This document shows, in pieces, positions 1 to 9,588 of a DNA stretch of 64,000 nucleotides (position 1 is the stretch's first letter; the number at the start of each line of letters is the position of its first letter). The DNA lies in contig NZ_CP197474.1 of NCBI RefSeq assembly GCF_052180245.1, forward strand, positions 1,240,001-1,304,000, in the 5' to 3' direction. Below the pieces are notes generated by a model. That model searched no databases and was not told where the DNA came from. It saw only the letters and a program-made list of their open reading frames with translations. Origin of the DNA: Parapusillimonas sp013416435. Lineage in GTDB: Bacteria; Pseudomonadota; Gammaproteobacteria; Burkholderiales; Burkholderiaceae_B. Made by a program: the position numbers and the translations under genes.

Positions 1-844
1 CGACGCCGAAGGGCAGTTCGTCGGGAGGCTGCTCGGCTCCTTCGGCCGGAGCGTGTTCCGATAACGGCCGCTTGCCCAGCATGCGCAATATGCCCTCGGC
101 GGTGCGCTCGCGCATGGGGCGATGGTCGTCGGCACTGAGCAGGTTGCGGCGGGCAACCTGGTTGAGCGCTTCGATGACGACGGAGAATCCGATCGCCGCG
201 TACAGATACCCTTTGGGGACCTTGAAGCCGAAGCCTTCCGCCACGAGCGCGAAGCCGATCATCAGCAGGAATCCCAGGCACAGGATCACAACGGTCGGGT
301 GGGCATTCACGAATCGGGTCAGGGGCTTGGAGGCGACCAGCATGATGCCGATGGCAATGATGACGGCGGCCATCATGACTTCCAGGTCATCCACCATGCC
401 CACGGCCGTGATCACGGCGTCCAGGGAGAAGACCGCGTCGAGCACGACGATCTGGGTGACGATGACCCAGAAGCCGGCGTACATTCTCGATCCCGAAACG
501 GCGTGGCTCTTGCCTTCCACGCGCTCGTGCATTTCCATGGTCGCCTTGAACACCAGGAAGAAGCCGCCCATGATGAGGATGAGGTCGCGGCCCGAGAAGG
601 TGAGCGGGCCCAGGGAAAACAGCGGAGCCGTGAGCTTGAAGAGCCATGAGATGACCGACAGCAGGGCCAGGCGCATGATGAGCGCCAGGGACAACCCGAT
701 GACGCGGGCGCGGTCGCGCTGTTGGGGCGGCAGCTTGTCCGCCAGGATGGCGATGAAGATCAGATTGTCGATGCCCAGAACGATTTCCAGGACCACCAAC
801 GTTAATAAGCCGACCCATACGGACGGGTCAAGCAGCAACTCCAT
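1..844 (-). CDS. TerC-family integral membrane protein (3' part missing)
   Basis: The reading frame runs from ATG at 844 off the left edge of the window, giving about 281 residues. The N-terminus (MELLLDPSVWVGLLTLVVLE) and the acidic motifs EIVLGIDNL and VFSLDAVITA inside membrane segments are the TerC/YgdQ hallmark, where the Asp residues are thought to bind metal. About seven hydrophobic segments are followed by a soluble stretch ending in LPFGV, the usual entry to a CBS/CorC-type C-terminal domain, so the complete protein is probably the longer YoaE-like form. AAGGA lies just upstream of the ATG. It is 52 bp downstream of the sulfatase on the same strand and may be co-transcribed. TerC proteins are linked to tellurite or Mn handling; the substrate here is not known. 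Confidence 0.85.
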   Translation of the reverse strand, partial: MELLLDPSVWVGLLTLVVLEIVLGIDNLIFIAILADKLPPQQRDRARVIGLSLALIMRLALLSVISWLFKLTAPLFSLGPLTFSGRDLILIMGGFFLVFKATMEMHERVEGKSHAVSGSRMYAGFWVIVTQIVVLDAVFSLDAVITAVGMVDDLEVMMAAVIIAIGIMLVASKPLTRFVNAHPTVVILCLGFLLMIGFALVAEGFGFKVPKGYLYAAIGFSVVIEALNQVARRNLLSADDHRPMRERTAEGILRMLGKRPLSEHAPAEGAEQPPDELPFGV

Positions 845-896
845 CAGAGTTTCCTTTTCAGTTAGATGTCAGCATTGTATCGTGTTTGTATCCGGT

Positions 897-2786
897 TCAA
901 GATCGGGCCTGCAGCTGCGGCAAGGTGTAGGCCCGCTTCTGATAGACCTGGCTGGGCCACAGCACGTGGGCCAATGCCTCTTGGGCGAGCGCTTCGTCAA
1001 GCGAAACCGGAGTGTAGCGTTCCGGGGCCTCGTAGCGGTATTGGGTGGGTGGCCTATGGGGCTCGAGCACCACCAGCATATCGTCTTTCAGGTAGCCGTA
1101 ATTTTCTCCGTACTGCATCATGGCGCGGCCCGGCGACGCCTGTGTCAGGTCGCGGCCTATCATGGGATGCTGCGTCGAAAGGCCGATCAGCGACAGCAAG
1201 GTGGTGGGCAGGTCTATCTGGCTGATCAGGCGGTCATCCTGCCTGGCCGGCACGTCGGCGCCCAGTATCAGCGCTGGAATGTGGAAATGCCTGAGAGGCA
1301 CCAGGTTAGCGCCAAAGACCCGGGAATCGTGATCGGCCACGATCAGGAATACCGTATTGTCCCAATATGCGGACTGGCGTGCGCGGTCGAAGAACTGGCC
1401 GATGGACCAGTCGGCGTAGCGCACGGTATTTTCGACTGTGGCGGGATTGCCGTCGGTCGCGATGCGTCCGGCGGGGTATTCCCAGGGAGAATGGTTGCTG
1501 ACCGAAAAAGCCAAGGCGAAAGTGGGTTCGTCGCCTTCGGTTTCAAGCAGGCGGTGCAGGCAGTTGAACATGTCTTCGTCGCTTGCGCCCCAGGTGCCCA
1601 CGAAGGCGGGGTCCTTGAATGTGGGCAGGTCGTGCAACTCGTCGAAGCCATTGCCCAGGAAGAAGCTCTTCATGTTGTCGAAGTGCGCTTCTCCTCCGTA
1701 GATGAAATGCGAACGGTATCCGTGCTGGCGCAGCGCTTGCGCCATGGTGAAGAAATTGCTCTGCGCGCCCGAAAGCCGCAGCGCGGCATCGGAGATGGTC
1801 GGGGGAAACCCCGCCACCACCGCCTCCAGCCCGCGGACTGAACGGGTGCCCGTCGCATAGGCGCGGGTGAAGTTCCAGGCGGACTTGGCCAATTCGTCCA
1901 GGCAGGGCGTGAGCCCGGCACCGCCCAGGTTGCCGACGTATTGCGCTCCCAGGCTTTCCTCCACGATCATGACGAGGTTGAGTGGCCGTTCGCGCGGTGT
2001 GCGAGGCTGATGGCTGTGCAGCGTAGGTATGCCGGGAGGGCCTTCGGGCAGGCCGGCGCAGCGGCGCACGATCTCGTGGATCTCCGGCTCGGGCAAGCCG
2101 CCATACACGTCAGAGGCCGAACGCTCGTTCTTCATGCTGTAGATGGCATAGGCCACGCTGTACAGCGAATTGAGCGGAAGGGTGTTGAGCATGCTGTCGC
2201 CGCAATAGGCAACGGTCGAGGGGTTGATGGGGCGATGCCCCAATGTGCCGCGTATGGCCAGGAAGACGACCGCGGCCACGCCGAGCGAGAACAGTGGGCG
2301 CTGCCACCAGACCATGACCGGATCGGGCCCGCCCTCTAAGAAAAGCGCGTGACCCATCCAGGCAAAAAGGCCCAAGGCCACGACCGCGCCTAATATGACG
2401 CCCTTGTAGCCTTTCCAGAGCATGCCGAACACTTCCTGCGGATGCTTCAGGTATTCCACATAAAGCCGATTGGGGCGGGTGTCGTACTCGTATATGAACT
2501 GAGGCGTCGATACTTCCAGCAGCACCAGCAGCATCCAGGCAAACAGGAACCAGTAGCCGCACAGCTGGACCGCCAGAGGGTGATGACCCAGCCATGGCGC
2601 GAGCAATAACGGAATGCCGCTGATCACGGCGATCTGATTGGCATCGATGCGCAAGCCGCCTTTCAGTATGGGAAGCAGTCCGCCGGCTTGCCGGACTCGC
2701 TTCCATTGCCACACGGCCAGCAGTACGCGGCTTATGGTCAGCAAGCATAGGCTCGCCACAATGAAGTTCAGGGAAAGGGCGCGCAT
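897..2786 (-). CDS. LTA-synthase-like sulfatase / phosphoglycerol transferase, membrane-anchored
   Basis: A 629-residue protein with four or five hydrophobic segments in residues 1-180 and an alkaline-phosphatase-superfamily domain from about 265. Visible motifs are the metal-ligand strand LVMIVEESLG (271-280), the expected nucleophile segment ATGTRSVRG (311-319) and a late DHDSRVFG metal motif. This architecture matches the LtaS/MdoB family, which transfers phosphoglycerol or phosphoethanolamine groups to extracytoplasmic glycans or lipids. In a Gram-negative the likely role is decoration of periplasmic glucans or envelope lipids, but the substrate cannot be read from sequence. The ATG at 2786 is the first start in frame. 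TerC follows on the same strand. Confidence 0.85.
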   Translation of the reverse strand: MRALSLNFIVASLCLLTISRVLLAVWQWKRVRQAGGLLPILKGGLRIDANQIAVISGIPLLLAPWLGHHPLAVQLCGYWFLFAWMLLVLLEVSTPQFIYEYDTRPNRLYVEYLKHPQEVFGMLWKGYKGVILGAVVALGLFAWMGHALFLEGGPDPVMVWWQRPLFSLGVAAVVFLAIRGTLGHRPINPSTVAYCGDSMLNTLPLNSLYSVAYAIYSMKNERSASDVYGGLPEPEIHEIVRRCAGLPEGPPGIPTLHSHQPRTPRERPLNLVMIVEESLGAQYVGNLGGAGLTPCLDELAKSAWNFTRAYATGTRSVRGLEAVVAGFPPTISDAALRLSGAQSNFFTMAQALRQHGYRSHFIYGGEAHFDNMKSFFLGNGFDELHDLPTFKDPAFVGTWGASDEDMFNCLHRLLETEGDEPTFALAFSVSNHSPWEYPAGRIATDGNPATVENTVRYADWSIGQFFDRARQSAYWDNTVFLIVADHDSRVFGANLVPLRHFHIPALILGADVPARQDDRLISQIDLPTTLLSLIGLSTQHPMIGRDLTQASPGRAMMQYGENYGYLKDDMLVVLEPHRPPTQYRYEAPERYTPVSLDEALAQEALAHVLWPSQVYQKRAYTLPQLQARS

Positions 2787-2908
2787 TCCGGGTGATTTTG
2801 TCGTATGAAAGGGATGTAGTGTAATGGCATATGGCTTTCGCCTGCCCGGTTATTGCGTACAATTTGTTCCCTTACATCCGCTCATTTCGCCTTGCACAGG
2901 AAACGCCC

Positions 2909-4120
2909 ATGTTCTCGGTCCGGCTTTACACAGGTTTGTTCGCCACTTTCGCTTTCAGCGCCGCGAGCGCACCGGTGCATGCCGCCGACGTCATCAAGAT
3001 CGGCGAACTCAATAGCTATAAATCGCAGCCCGCTTTCCTTGGTCCCTACAAAATGGGCATGGAACTCGCGGTCGAGCAAATCAACGCGGCAGGCGGCGTC
3101 AACGGCAAGAAACTCGAGCTGATCGTGCGCGACGACAATTCCAATCCCGGCGATGCGGTACGCACGGCTGAAGAACTGCTCTCCCGCGACAAGGTCGATG
3201 TGCTGACCGGTACCTTCTTGTCGCATATCGGGCTGGCGGTGACCGACTACGCCAAGCACAAGAAGCGCTTCTTCCTGGCAAGTGAACCCTTGACCGACAA
3301 GATCGTCTGGGCGGATGGCAACGACTATACCTACCGCCTGCGCAACTCCACCTACATGCAGGTGGCGATGCTGATCCCGGCCGCCGTCAAGATGAACAAG
3401 AAGCGCTGGGCCATTGTCTATCCCAATTACGAATACGGCCAGTCGGCGACGGCCACGTTCAAGACGCTGCTCAAGCAGGCCCAGCCCGATGTGGAGTTCG
3501 TGGCCGAACAGGCCGCGCCGCTGGGCAAGATCGATGCCGGAAACGTGGTGCAAGCGCTTGCCGATGCCAAGCCCGAGGCCATGTTCAATGTGCTGTTCGC
3601 GACCGACCTGGCGAAGTTCGTGCGCGCCGGTTCGCAGCGCAATTTCTTCAAGGGCCTGCCTGTGGTCAGCATGCTGACGGGCGAACCGGAATATCTGGAT
3701 CCGCTTGGCCGCGAGACGCCGGAAGGCTGGGTGGTGACCGGCTATCCCTGGTATGCCATCGACACGCCCGAGCATGATCGTTTTCTGAAGGCCTACCAGG
3801 AACGCTATAACGACTATCCGCGCCTGGGCACTGTCGTGGGCTACAACACGATTCTTTCCCTGGCGGCAGGAATCTCGAAAGCCGGGTCGACAGATACCGA
3901 TGCGCTGATCAAGGCATTCAAGGAGCTGGAAGTCGACACGCCTTTCGGCCGCATCAAGTATCGCGGGCTGGACCACCAGTCCACCATGGGAGCCTATGTG
4001 GGCAAGCTGGCGATCAAGGATGGCAAGGGCGTGATGGTCGACTTCGAGTATGTCGACGGCGCCTCGGTCCAGCCGTCCGACGAGCTCGTCCGCAAGTGGC
4101 GGCCCGGCGCGGGCGGTTGA
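2909..4120 (+). CDS. ABC transporter periplasmic substrate-binding protein (Peripla_BP_6, Liv type)
   Basis: I placed the start at ATG 2909 (AGGAAA upstream), giving 403 residues; the frame stays open upstream but the extra 26 codons have no ribosome site and precede a clear signal peptide (MFSVRLYTGLFATFAFSAAS, cleavage near VHAAD). The mature protein begins DVIKIGELNSYKSQPAFLGP and continues with the leucine-binding-protein fold (QINAAGGVNGKKLELIVRDD, YPNYEYGQSATATFK). It delivers ligand to the permease/ATPases encoded directly downstream (3 bp gap). The family covers branched-chain amino acids, amides, urea and aromatic acids; the ligand is not determinable here. Confidence 0.9.
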   Translation: MFSVRLYTGLFATFAFSAASAPVHAADVIKIGELNSYKSQPAFLGPYKMGMELAVEQINAAGGVNGKKLELIVRDDNSNPGDAVRTAEELLSRDKVDVLTGTFLSHIGLAVTDYAKHKKRFFLASEPLTDKIVWADGNDYTYRLRNSTYMQVAMLIPAAVKMNKKRWAIVYPNYEYGQSATATFKTLLKQAQPDVEFVAEQAAPLGKIDAGNVVQALADAKPEAMFNVLFATDLAKFVRAGSQRNFFKGLPVVSMLTGEPEYLDPLGRETPEGWVVTGYPWYAIDTPEHDRFLKAYQERYNDYPRLGTVVGYNTILSLAAGISKAGSTDTDALIKAFKELEVDTPFGRIKYRGLDHQSTMGAYVGKLAIKDGKGVMVDFEYVDGASVQPSDELVRKWRPGAGG

Positions 4121-4123
4121 TGC

Positions 4124-6007
4124 ATGCAACTGACAGGGTTCGTTGTCCAGTTCTTGAATGGACTGGCTGAAGCCTCTTCCCTGTTCCTGGTTGCGGCGGG
4201 GCTGTCGCTGATTTTCGGCGTCAGCCGCATCGTGAATTTTGCCCACGGCTCCCTGTACATGCTGGGCATCTATGTCGCCTATACGCTCGTCCAGGCGTGG
4301 GGCCATGGGCCGGCGGGATATTGGCTGGCCATTCTATGCGCCGCGCTGGCGATCGGCTTGCTCGGCGCTCTCACCGAGCTGCTTTTGCTCAGGCGCATCT
4401 ACAGGGCGCCGGAGATGTTCCAGCTTCTGGCCACCTTCGCCCTGGTCCTGGTCTTCAACGACATGGCCTTGTGGATCTGGGGGCCGGACGATTTGCTGGG
4501 GCCCTTGGCGCCGGGGCTGGAAGGTTCCGTCCAGATTTTCGATCGCTATCTTCCGGTCTACGATCTGGCCATGATCGTTGCGGGCCCGCTGGTCCTGCTG
4601 CTGGTGTGGCTGCTGTTGACGCGCACCCGCTGGGGCACACTGATACGTGCGGCCACGCAGGACAGGGAAATACTCGGCGCGCTGGGTGTCAACCAGGCCT
4701 GGCTGTTCACAGGGGTGTTCGCCCTGGGGGCGTTCCTGGCCGGCCTGGGCGGCGCGCTGCAGATCCCTCGGCAGCCCGCCAGCCTGACCCTGGACCTGGG
4801 CATCATCGGCGACGTCTTCGTGGTGGTCGTAGTGGGCGGCATGGGCTCGCTTCCGGGCGCCTACCTGGCGGCGTTGATCATCGCACAGCTGAAGGCGCTT
4901 TGCATCGCGCTCGGCGTGGTGGAGCTGTTCGGCGTCAGTATCGCCTTTCCGAAGCTCACTCTCGTCGTCGAGTTCATCTTCATGGCGTTCGTCCTGGTCT
5001 TCAAGCCCTGGGGCCTCATGGGCAAGCCGCTGTCCATCATGCGGCATGCGGCCTCGGTCGAGCCGCCGCTCAGGTCCGGCGGCACGGCATTCCGGCTGGG
5101 CGCAATGGCGCTCCTTGCCGTCGCCGCCGCGCTGCCGCTGTTTTCGGCCGGGTTGCCTTACGCGACGGTCATTGCGCAAGACATGCTCGTCGCCGTTCTG
5201 TTCGCCGTCAGCCTGCATTTCATGATGGGACTGGGCGGCATGCCGACTTTCGGACATGCCGCCTATTTCGGCATAGGCGCCTACAGCACTGCGCTGCTTT
5301 TCAAGGCGGCCGGGCTCGGCATGCTGGCGTCCATCGTTGCGGCGCCCATGGTGGCCGCGCTGGCAGCGGTGGTGTTCGGATGGTTCTGCATACGCCTGAC
5401 CGGCGTCTATCTTGCAATGCTGACGCTTGCCTTTGCACAAATCATCTGGTCCATTGTCTATCAGTGGGACGACGTAACAGGAGGCTCCAACGGCATCGTC
5501 GGCATCTGGCCGGACGAGATCCTTGCCGGTGATGGTTATTACTATTTCAGCCTGGCCGTGGTTGCAATCCTGGTCCTTCTGGTAAGGCGCATGGCGTTTT
5601 CGCCATTCGGACAATCCCTGCGGGCTGCCAGGGATTCATCATTGCGCGCCGATGCGCTGGGCATGGACGTCAAACGCATCCAGTGGACCGCGTTTGCGAT
5701 CGCGGGCCTGTTCGCCGGCGTCGCGGGCGCTCTGTACGTATTTTCGAAAGGGGGAACCTCGCCAGAGGTGATCACCGTCGGCAAGTCGGTGGACGGCCTC
5801 GTCATGGTACTGCTCGGCGGCATCCAGAGCCTGTCCGGGCCTATCGTCGGAGCTGCCGGCTTTACCTTGCTTCAGGACTATTTCGTCGGCATCACCGAAT
5901 ACTGGCGCGCGCTCTTCGGCGCGGTGATCCTGCTCATCGTATTGGTCTTTCCGCAAGGCATCGCTGGCGCGTTCGAAGGTCGGCGCGCATGGAGGGCGGA
6001 CACATGA
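4124..6007 (+). CDS. Fused LivH-LivM branched-chain-type ABC permease
   Basis: A single 627-residue polypeptide carries both permease halves that are usually separate genes. Residues 1 to about 300 are LivH-like (GLSLIFGVSRIVNFAHGSLY near the start) and about 310-627 are LivM-like (MMGLGGMPTFGHAAYFGIGA; DALGMDVKRIQWTAFAIAGL). There are many hydrophobic segments throughout. The start is 3 bp after the binding-protein stop and the stop overlaps the next gene by 4 bp (ATGA), so the four genes form a tight operon. With both halves fused, the transporter would be assembled as one permease chain plus two different ATPases. Fusions of this type are known in proteobacteria. Confidence 0.9.
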   Translation: MQLTGFVVQFLNGLAEASSLFLVAAGLSLIFGVSRIVNFAHGSLYMLGIYVAYTLVQAWGHGPAGYWLAILCAALAIGLLGALTELLLLRRIYRAPEMFQLLATFALVLVFNDMALWIWGPDDLLGPLAPGLEGSVQIFDRYLPVYDLAMIVAGPLVLLLVWLLLTRTRWGTLIRAATQDREILGALGVNQAWLFTGVFALGAFLAGLGGALQIPRQPASLTLDLGIIGDVFVVVVVGGMGSLPGAYLAALIIAQLKALCIALGVVELFGVSIAFPKLTLVVEFIFMAFVLVFKPWGLMGKPLSIMRHAASVEPPLRSGGTAFRLGAMALLAVAAALPLFSAGLPYATVIAQDMLVAVLFAVSLHFMMGLGGMPTFGHAAYFGIGAYSTALLFKAAGLGMLASIVAAPMVAALAAVVFGWFCIRLTGVYLAMLTLAFAQIIWSIVYQWDDVTGGSNGIVGIWPDEILAGDGYYYFSLAVVAILVLLVRRMAFSPFGQSLRAARDSSLRADALGMDVKRIQWTAFAIAGLFAGVAGALYVFSKGGTSPEVITVGKSVDGLVMVLLGGIQSLSGPIVGAAGFTLLQDYFVGITEYWRALFGAVILLIVLVFPQGIAGAFEGRRAWRADT

Positions 6008-6783
6008 GCCTGCTTTCCGTCAGAGGGCTGACCAAGGACTTCGGCGGCAACCGGGCGGTCGATGGGGTGAGCTTCGATCTCGAACCAGGCGAATTGCTCG
6101 CGCTGATCGGTCCCAATGGCGCCGGCAAGTCGACCACCTTCAATATGGTGGGCGGGCAGTTGCCCGCGTCGGCCGGCTCAGTGAAGCTGAACGGCATCGA
6201 GTTGCTGGGCCAGCCATCGCGCCGGATCGCGCAATTGGGTGTTGGACGCACATTTCAGATTGCCGCGACCTTCTCTTCGTTGACCGTCCGCGAGAATGTG
6301 CAGACGGCGCTTCTGGCCCACCACCGCAAGGTCTTCTCTTTCTGGCGAGGGGCGGCCCGGCAATATGCGGCGGAGGCCGACGCTCTGCTCGAACAGGTGG
6401 GCATGCAGGAGCAGGCGGCCCGCCCTTGCAGCGAACTGGCCTACGGCGACGTCAAGCGGGTGGAGCTGGCCATGAGCCTGGCCGCATCGCCCACCCTTTT
6501 GCTGATGGACGAGCCGACGGCCGGCATGGCGCCCGCCGAGCGCAACGCCCTGGTCGGTCTGGTGAAGCGCCTGGTTACGCAGCGCCAGCTTGCCGTACTG
6601 TTTACGGAGCATAGTATGGACGTGGTGTTTGCCTATGCGGACCGGGTCATCGTGCTGGCGCGCGGCAGCCTGATCGCGCAGGGAAGCGTGGACCATGTGC
6701 GGCGCGACGCAAGAGTCCAGGAGGTGTATTTCGGTACGGGCAGGACCTTCGATTCGCATCCACAAGAGGTGGATCGGGCATGA
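6004..6783 (+). CDS. ABC transporter ATP-binding protein, LivG type
   Basis: The ATG at 6004 overlaps the permease stop (ATGA); 259 residues. The ABC ATPase motifs are present: Walker A GPNGAGKST, a signature loop that reads ELAYGDVKRVELAM rather than a textbook LSGGQ, Walker B LLLMDEPTAGM and the switch His in FTEHSMDVVF. The ending with a longer C-terminal tail after the switch region is typical of LivG proteins. It energises import through the fused permease upstream. It overlaps the LivF-like gene by 4 bp. Confidence 0.92.
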   Translation: MSLLSVRGLTKDFGGNRAVDGVSFDLEPGELLALIGPNGAGKSTTFNMVGGQLPASAGSVKLNGIELLGQPSRRIAQLGVGRTFQIAATFSSLTVRENVQTALLAHHRKVFSFWRGAARQYAAEADALLEQVGMQEQAARPCSELAYGDVKRVELAMSLAASPTLLLMDEPTAGMAPAERNALVGLVKRLVTQRQLAVLFTEHSMDVVFAYADRVIVLARGSLIAQGSVDHVRRDARVQEVYFGTGRTFDSHPQEVDRA

Positions 6784-7517
6784 CGGAAACCAGGGACCCT
6801 TTGCTGTCGGTATCGGGACTGAACGCCTGGTATGGCGCGGCCCATATCCTGCACGACATTGCCCTGACCGTGGAAAGAGGCGAGGTCGTGGCCTTGATGG
6901 GCCGCAACGGCGCGGGCAAGTCCACCACGCTCAAGGCCATCATGGGCCTGATGGCCCGGACTCGTGGCGACCTGCGGTTCATGAATCGATCTTTGCATGG
7001 CCTGCAGCCGTACCAGATCGCGAGATTGGGGCTGGGCTATGTGCCCGAAGACCGTCGGGTGTTCACAGACCTGACCGTATCGGAAAACCTGGCTACTGGC
7101 CGGCAGGCCGCCAGAAGCTGGCCCGACGGTTCGCCCGGCCTGAACTGGAGCCTTGACGACGTACTGGCCTTGTTCCCCGCCCTTGGAGGCATGCTGGACC
7201 GGCCCGCCGGCGCGATGAGCGGCGGCGAGCAGCAGATGCTGACCGTCGCCAGGACATTGATGGGCAATCCTTTCCTGCTTCTGCTCGATGAACCCTCCGA
7301 GGGAGTCGCCCCGCTCATCGTCGAACAAATGGCGGACATGATCCTGGCGCTCAAGGCCCGCGGGGCCAGCATCCTGCTGTCCGAACAGAACATACACTTC
7401 GGGCGCCTGGTCTCAGATCGCGCCTATGTCCTGGAGAAAGGGGAAATCCGGTACAGCGGAAGCATGTCCGACCTGGTCGACGATGAGCATGTACGCCGCA
7501 GCTACCTGGCCGTGTAG
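6780..7517 (+). CDS. ABC transporter ATP-binding protein, LivF type
   Basis: A 245-residue ATPase beginning MTETRDPLLSVSGLNAWYGA, with Walker A GRNGAGKST, the LivF-typical GLGYVPEDRRVFTDLTVSEN, signature MSGGEQQML and Walker B LLLLDEPSEG. It is the last gene of the four-gene importer operon and overlaps the previous gene by ATGA. Its stop codon is 4 bp before a triple block of GTCAGAC palindromes that probably ends transcription from both sides, since the phospholipase gene converges on it. Confidence 0.92.
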   Translation: MTETRDPLLSVSGLNAWYGAAHILHDIALTVERGEVVALMGRNGAGKSTTLKAIMGLMARTRGDLRFMNRSLHGLQPYQIARLGLGYVPEDRRVFTDLTVSENLATGRQAARSWPDGSPGLNWSLDDVLALFPALGGMLDRPAGAMSGGEQQMLTVARTLMGNPFLLLLDEPSEGVAPLIVEQMADMILALKARGASILLSEQNIHFGRLVSDRAYVLEKGEIRYSGSMSDLVDDEHVRRSYLAV

Positions 7518-7521
7518 CCTG

Positions 7522-7664
7522 GGGGTCAGACCCCTACGGGGTCTGACCCCGAAAAGCCCCCATCACGCACCGGAAGATGGGGTCAGACCCCGTACGGGGT
7601 CTGACCCCAAAAAAGCGCCATCACGCACGGGAAGAGGGGGTCAGATCCATGGGGGTCTGACCCC
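7522..7664. repeat. Three tandem GGGGTCAGACCCC palindromes
   Basis: Copies at 7522-7550, 7579-7608 and 7637-7664 each consist of GGGGTCAGACCCC, a 3-4 base centre (TAC or GTAC) and GGGGTCTGACCCC, so each can fold into a long hairpin. The third copy is degenerate on its left arm. The 28-base spacers are also related to each other (both contain CCATCACGCAC and a GAAGA ending), so the unit repeated in tandem is about 57 bp. The block fills the gap between two convergent genes. Confidence 0.95.
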
Positions 7665-7673
7665 GCCCCGCTG

Positions 7674-8975
7674 TCACGGAACGAGAGCGATGCCGATACG
7701 CACTTGCGAGTCGCTTCGGCGGTCGTAGCCCAGCAGCGTTTCTCCATACCCCTTGAAGTACTGCACATGGAGATAGCCGTTCATGTTCAGGAAGGTGCGC
7801 CGCAACGGCCAGGCCGCTTCGATTTGCGTGGTGTTGTGATTGTTGTGGCCATGGCGGTACAGGCCCGTGAGCACCAGGCCGTTGTCCTGCGCCCAACGCA
7901 ATTTCCAGTCGACATGGCCGGCGTAGTCGGCATAGTCGGGATTGTTGCGTGTGGCGAAGTAGCCTTTCAGCCTGGGGGCGAATGTCAGTGTGCTGCCGCC
8001 GCTGAAGCGGTAGTTGAACTCGGGCTGTATGTAGGCGAAGTTGAGCGAACGGGAATCGTCGCCGCTCTTGCCGTTCGATTCATGTTCTATGCCGCTTGCC
8101 AGGCCGACGAACCAATCGTTCTGGCGTGACTGCCAGATCGCGTCCTTGCGCCAGAACAGGCTGGGCTTGAATGACGTATCCACGAAAGGATGGGAGTCGG
8201 AGTGCAGGTCCCACAGCGCGGTTTGCGTATAGCCCAGGTAAAGATGGTCGATGAACTGCGGATTATTGGGATCGTTAGGCGTGAAAATGCGGTATTTGAA
8301 GCTCACCTGGTAGCGTGCATTGCGGCCGCCTTCGTTGCCCACATCGAAATAAATAGGCTCGTAGGCGGACAGCGAGCTTCTGAATACGTCGAAGCCGGTC
8401 GCCTGGGCCGCGGTGGCCGTGCTGCCGCCCACGGGCGGGCCCTGTGTTGCCGAAGCGCCCACCGCCGAAACGACTTTCGCAGGCAGGGGAGGGTCCTGGT
8501 CGTGCAGCGCGCCTGCGCCGGCGTCGACAACGGGCACGTCGGCCGTCGTGCCGGCGATCAGGCTTTGGTCGAGCGGGGTGGCGTCCAGCGCCAGCAGTGT
8601 GGATTCCCCTTCCACATTCACCGCCTGCAGCCCCTTGACGCCGCTGGGCACGATGGCGCGCCACGAAAGCTTCACGAAGTTGTTCACTGGTATATTCACC
8701 GGATCGCCATCGCCTTCAATATAAGCCAGGCTGCGCACGGTATGTCCGTTCTGATCGCGCCATTGCAGCACCAGGTTCTTTGGCGTCCGCCACGTCATGG
8801 CGCTATCGGTGTCGTTGAACAGCACAGCCCTGACCGTAACGGCGTCGCCCGCGACCGCATGGGTCTGATCAAGATGATAAGTGATGCCGGCCGACGCCGT
8901 GGCGGCTGCGCACAGCATGGCAAATGCGGCAATGGCGTGAAATGCGTGATTTTTTTGTTTTGGCTGTGGGCTCAT
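7674..8975 (-). CDS. pldA: Outer-membrane phospholipase A (OMPLA)
   Basis: I use ATG 8975 (MSPQPKQKNHAFHAIAAFAM), which leads straight into a signal peptide ending near ATASAG; 433 residues. The C-terminal half is the OMPLA beta-barrel. Near residue 297 the segment IEHESNGKSGDDSRSLNFAY carries the catalytic HxSNG motif and the Asn of the Ser-His-Asn triad; YLGYTQTALWDLHSDSHPF is the conserved strand before it. The enzyme hydrolyses acyl chains from phospholipids that reach the outer leaflet, is calcium-dependent and active as a dimer. The N-terminal 200 residues are longer than in E. coli PldA and contain a low-complexity Ala/Thr/Pro stretch (about 165-200). It is a single gene, converging on the transporter operon. 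Confidence 0.9.
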   Translation of the reverse strand: MSPQPKQKNHAFHAIAAFAMLCAAATASAGITYHLDQTHAVAGDAVTVRAVLFNDTDSAMTWRTPKNLVLQWRDQNGHTVRSLAYIEGDGDPVNIPVNNFVKLSWRAIVPSGVKGLQAVNVEGESTLLALDATPLDQSLIAGTTADVPVVDAGAGALHDQDPPLPAKVVSAVGASATQGPPVGGSTATAAQATGFDVFRSSLSAYEPIYFDVGNEGGRNARYQVSFKYRIFTPNDPNNPQFIDHLYLGYTQTALWDLHSDSHPFVDTSFKPSLFWRKDAIWQSRQNDWFVGLASGIEHESNGKSGDDSRSLNFAYIQPEFNYRFSGGSTLTFAPRLKGYFATRNNPDYADYAGHVDWKLRWAQDNGLVLTGLYRHGHNNHNTTQIEAAWPLRRTFLNMNGYLHVQYFKGYGETLLGYDRRSDSQVRIGIALVP

Positions 8976-9185
8976 GAGCGTGATGGTGTGATCGGACGGG
9001 GGAAACTGTAGCATTCATCGCTGAACCGGGCGCTACGTATTGTAAGCGCCGAAGAAGCCGGGCCGATAGGGTAAAATGCGCGCATTCCTGGATATGGCAG
9101 GGGCTTCTATGCCTGGGGCCGGGGATTCTTATTTGAGTTAGGCCCCCGGAGCTGCATATTACAATCTGCCTGTTTCGGTGTCAGG

Positions 9186-9259
<74 letters not shown>

Positions 9260-9261
9260 CA

Positions 9262-9588
9262 TTTCCCCCTATGGAGGTCAACTCCCGGGTGTTGTTGAGG
9301 CGGGATGGTCGCATATCGCTTGACGGCCCGTTGCGCCGTCTCACGACGCCGAAATGGCTACACCACATTTTCAATGGCTGCCTTCAGGATTTCCGTCTTC
9401 AGTCGTGCACGATACCGTGGGCCCGGTTTCTTATACAAGACTGCATGTCATACATGAGAATTATTCTCATTCAATGGGGTACAATCGGCATTCGCCTTCT
9501 ACCTATCGCGCAAGAGATTCATCTGCAATACATCGTTGCACGCGCTAGGGCCTTTTAGCGTTAACAGGCCCTGGACGAGTACTGTCGT
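9262..9588. other. Upstream region of the iron-uptake sigma gene
   Basis: No gene is apparent between the tRNA and the sigma factor. Base composition falls towards its right half, which contains the Fur-box palindrome described separately. Open frames across it lack ribosome sites and family resemblance. Confidence 0.6.
9454..9470. promoter_or_regulatory. Fur box
   Basis: ATGAGAAT-T-ATTCTCAT is a perfect 8+1+8 inverted repeat of the Fur type (GAGAAT/ATTCTC core). It lies about 120-140 bp before the FecI-like sigma gene, so iron-replete Fur should repress the sigma/anti-sigma pair and indirectly the receptor. Confidence 0.85.

Noticed and set aside
2882..4306. Long minus-strand open frames opposite the transporter genes
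   Set aside because: High-GC shadow frames: composition reads His/Arg/Gln-rich and no start signal; the plus-strand genes are unambiguous. The same applies to many long opposite-strand frames in the chromosome part.
7522..7664. CRISPR-like spacing of the three tandem palindromes (also 25481-25595)
   Set aside because: The units are self-complementary hairpins, the spacers are related to each other rather than unique, there are only three units and no cas genes.
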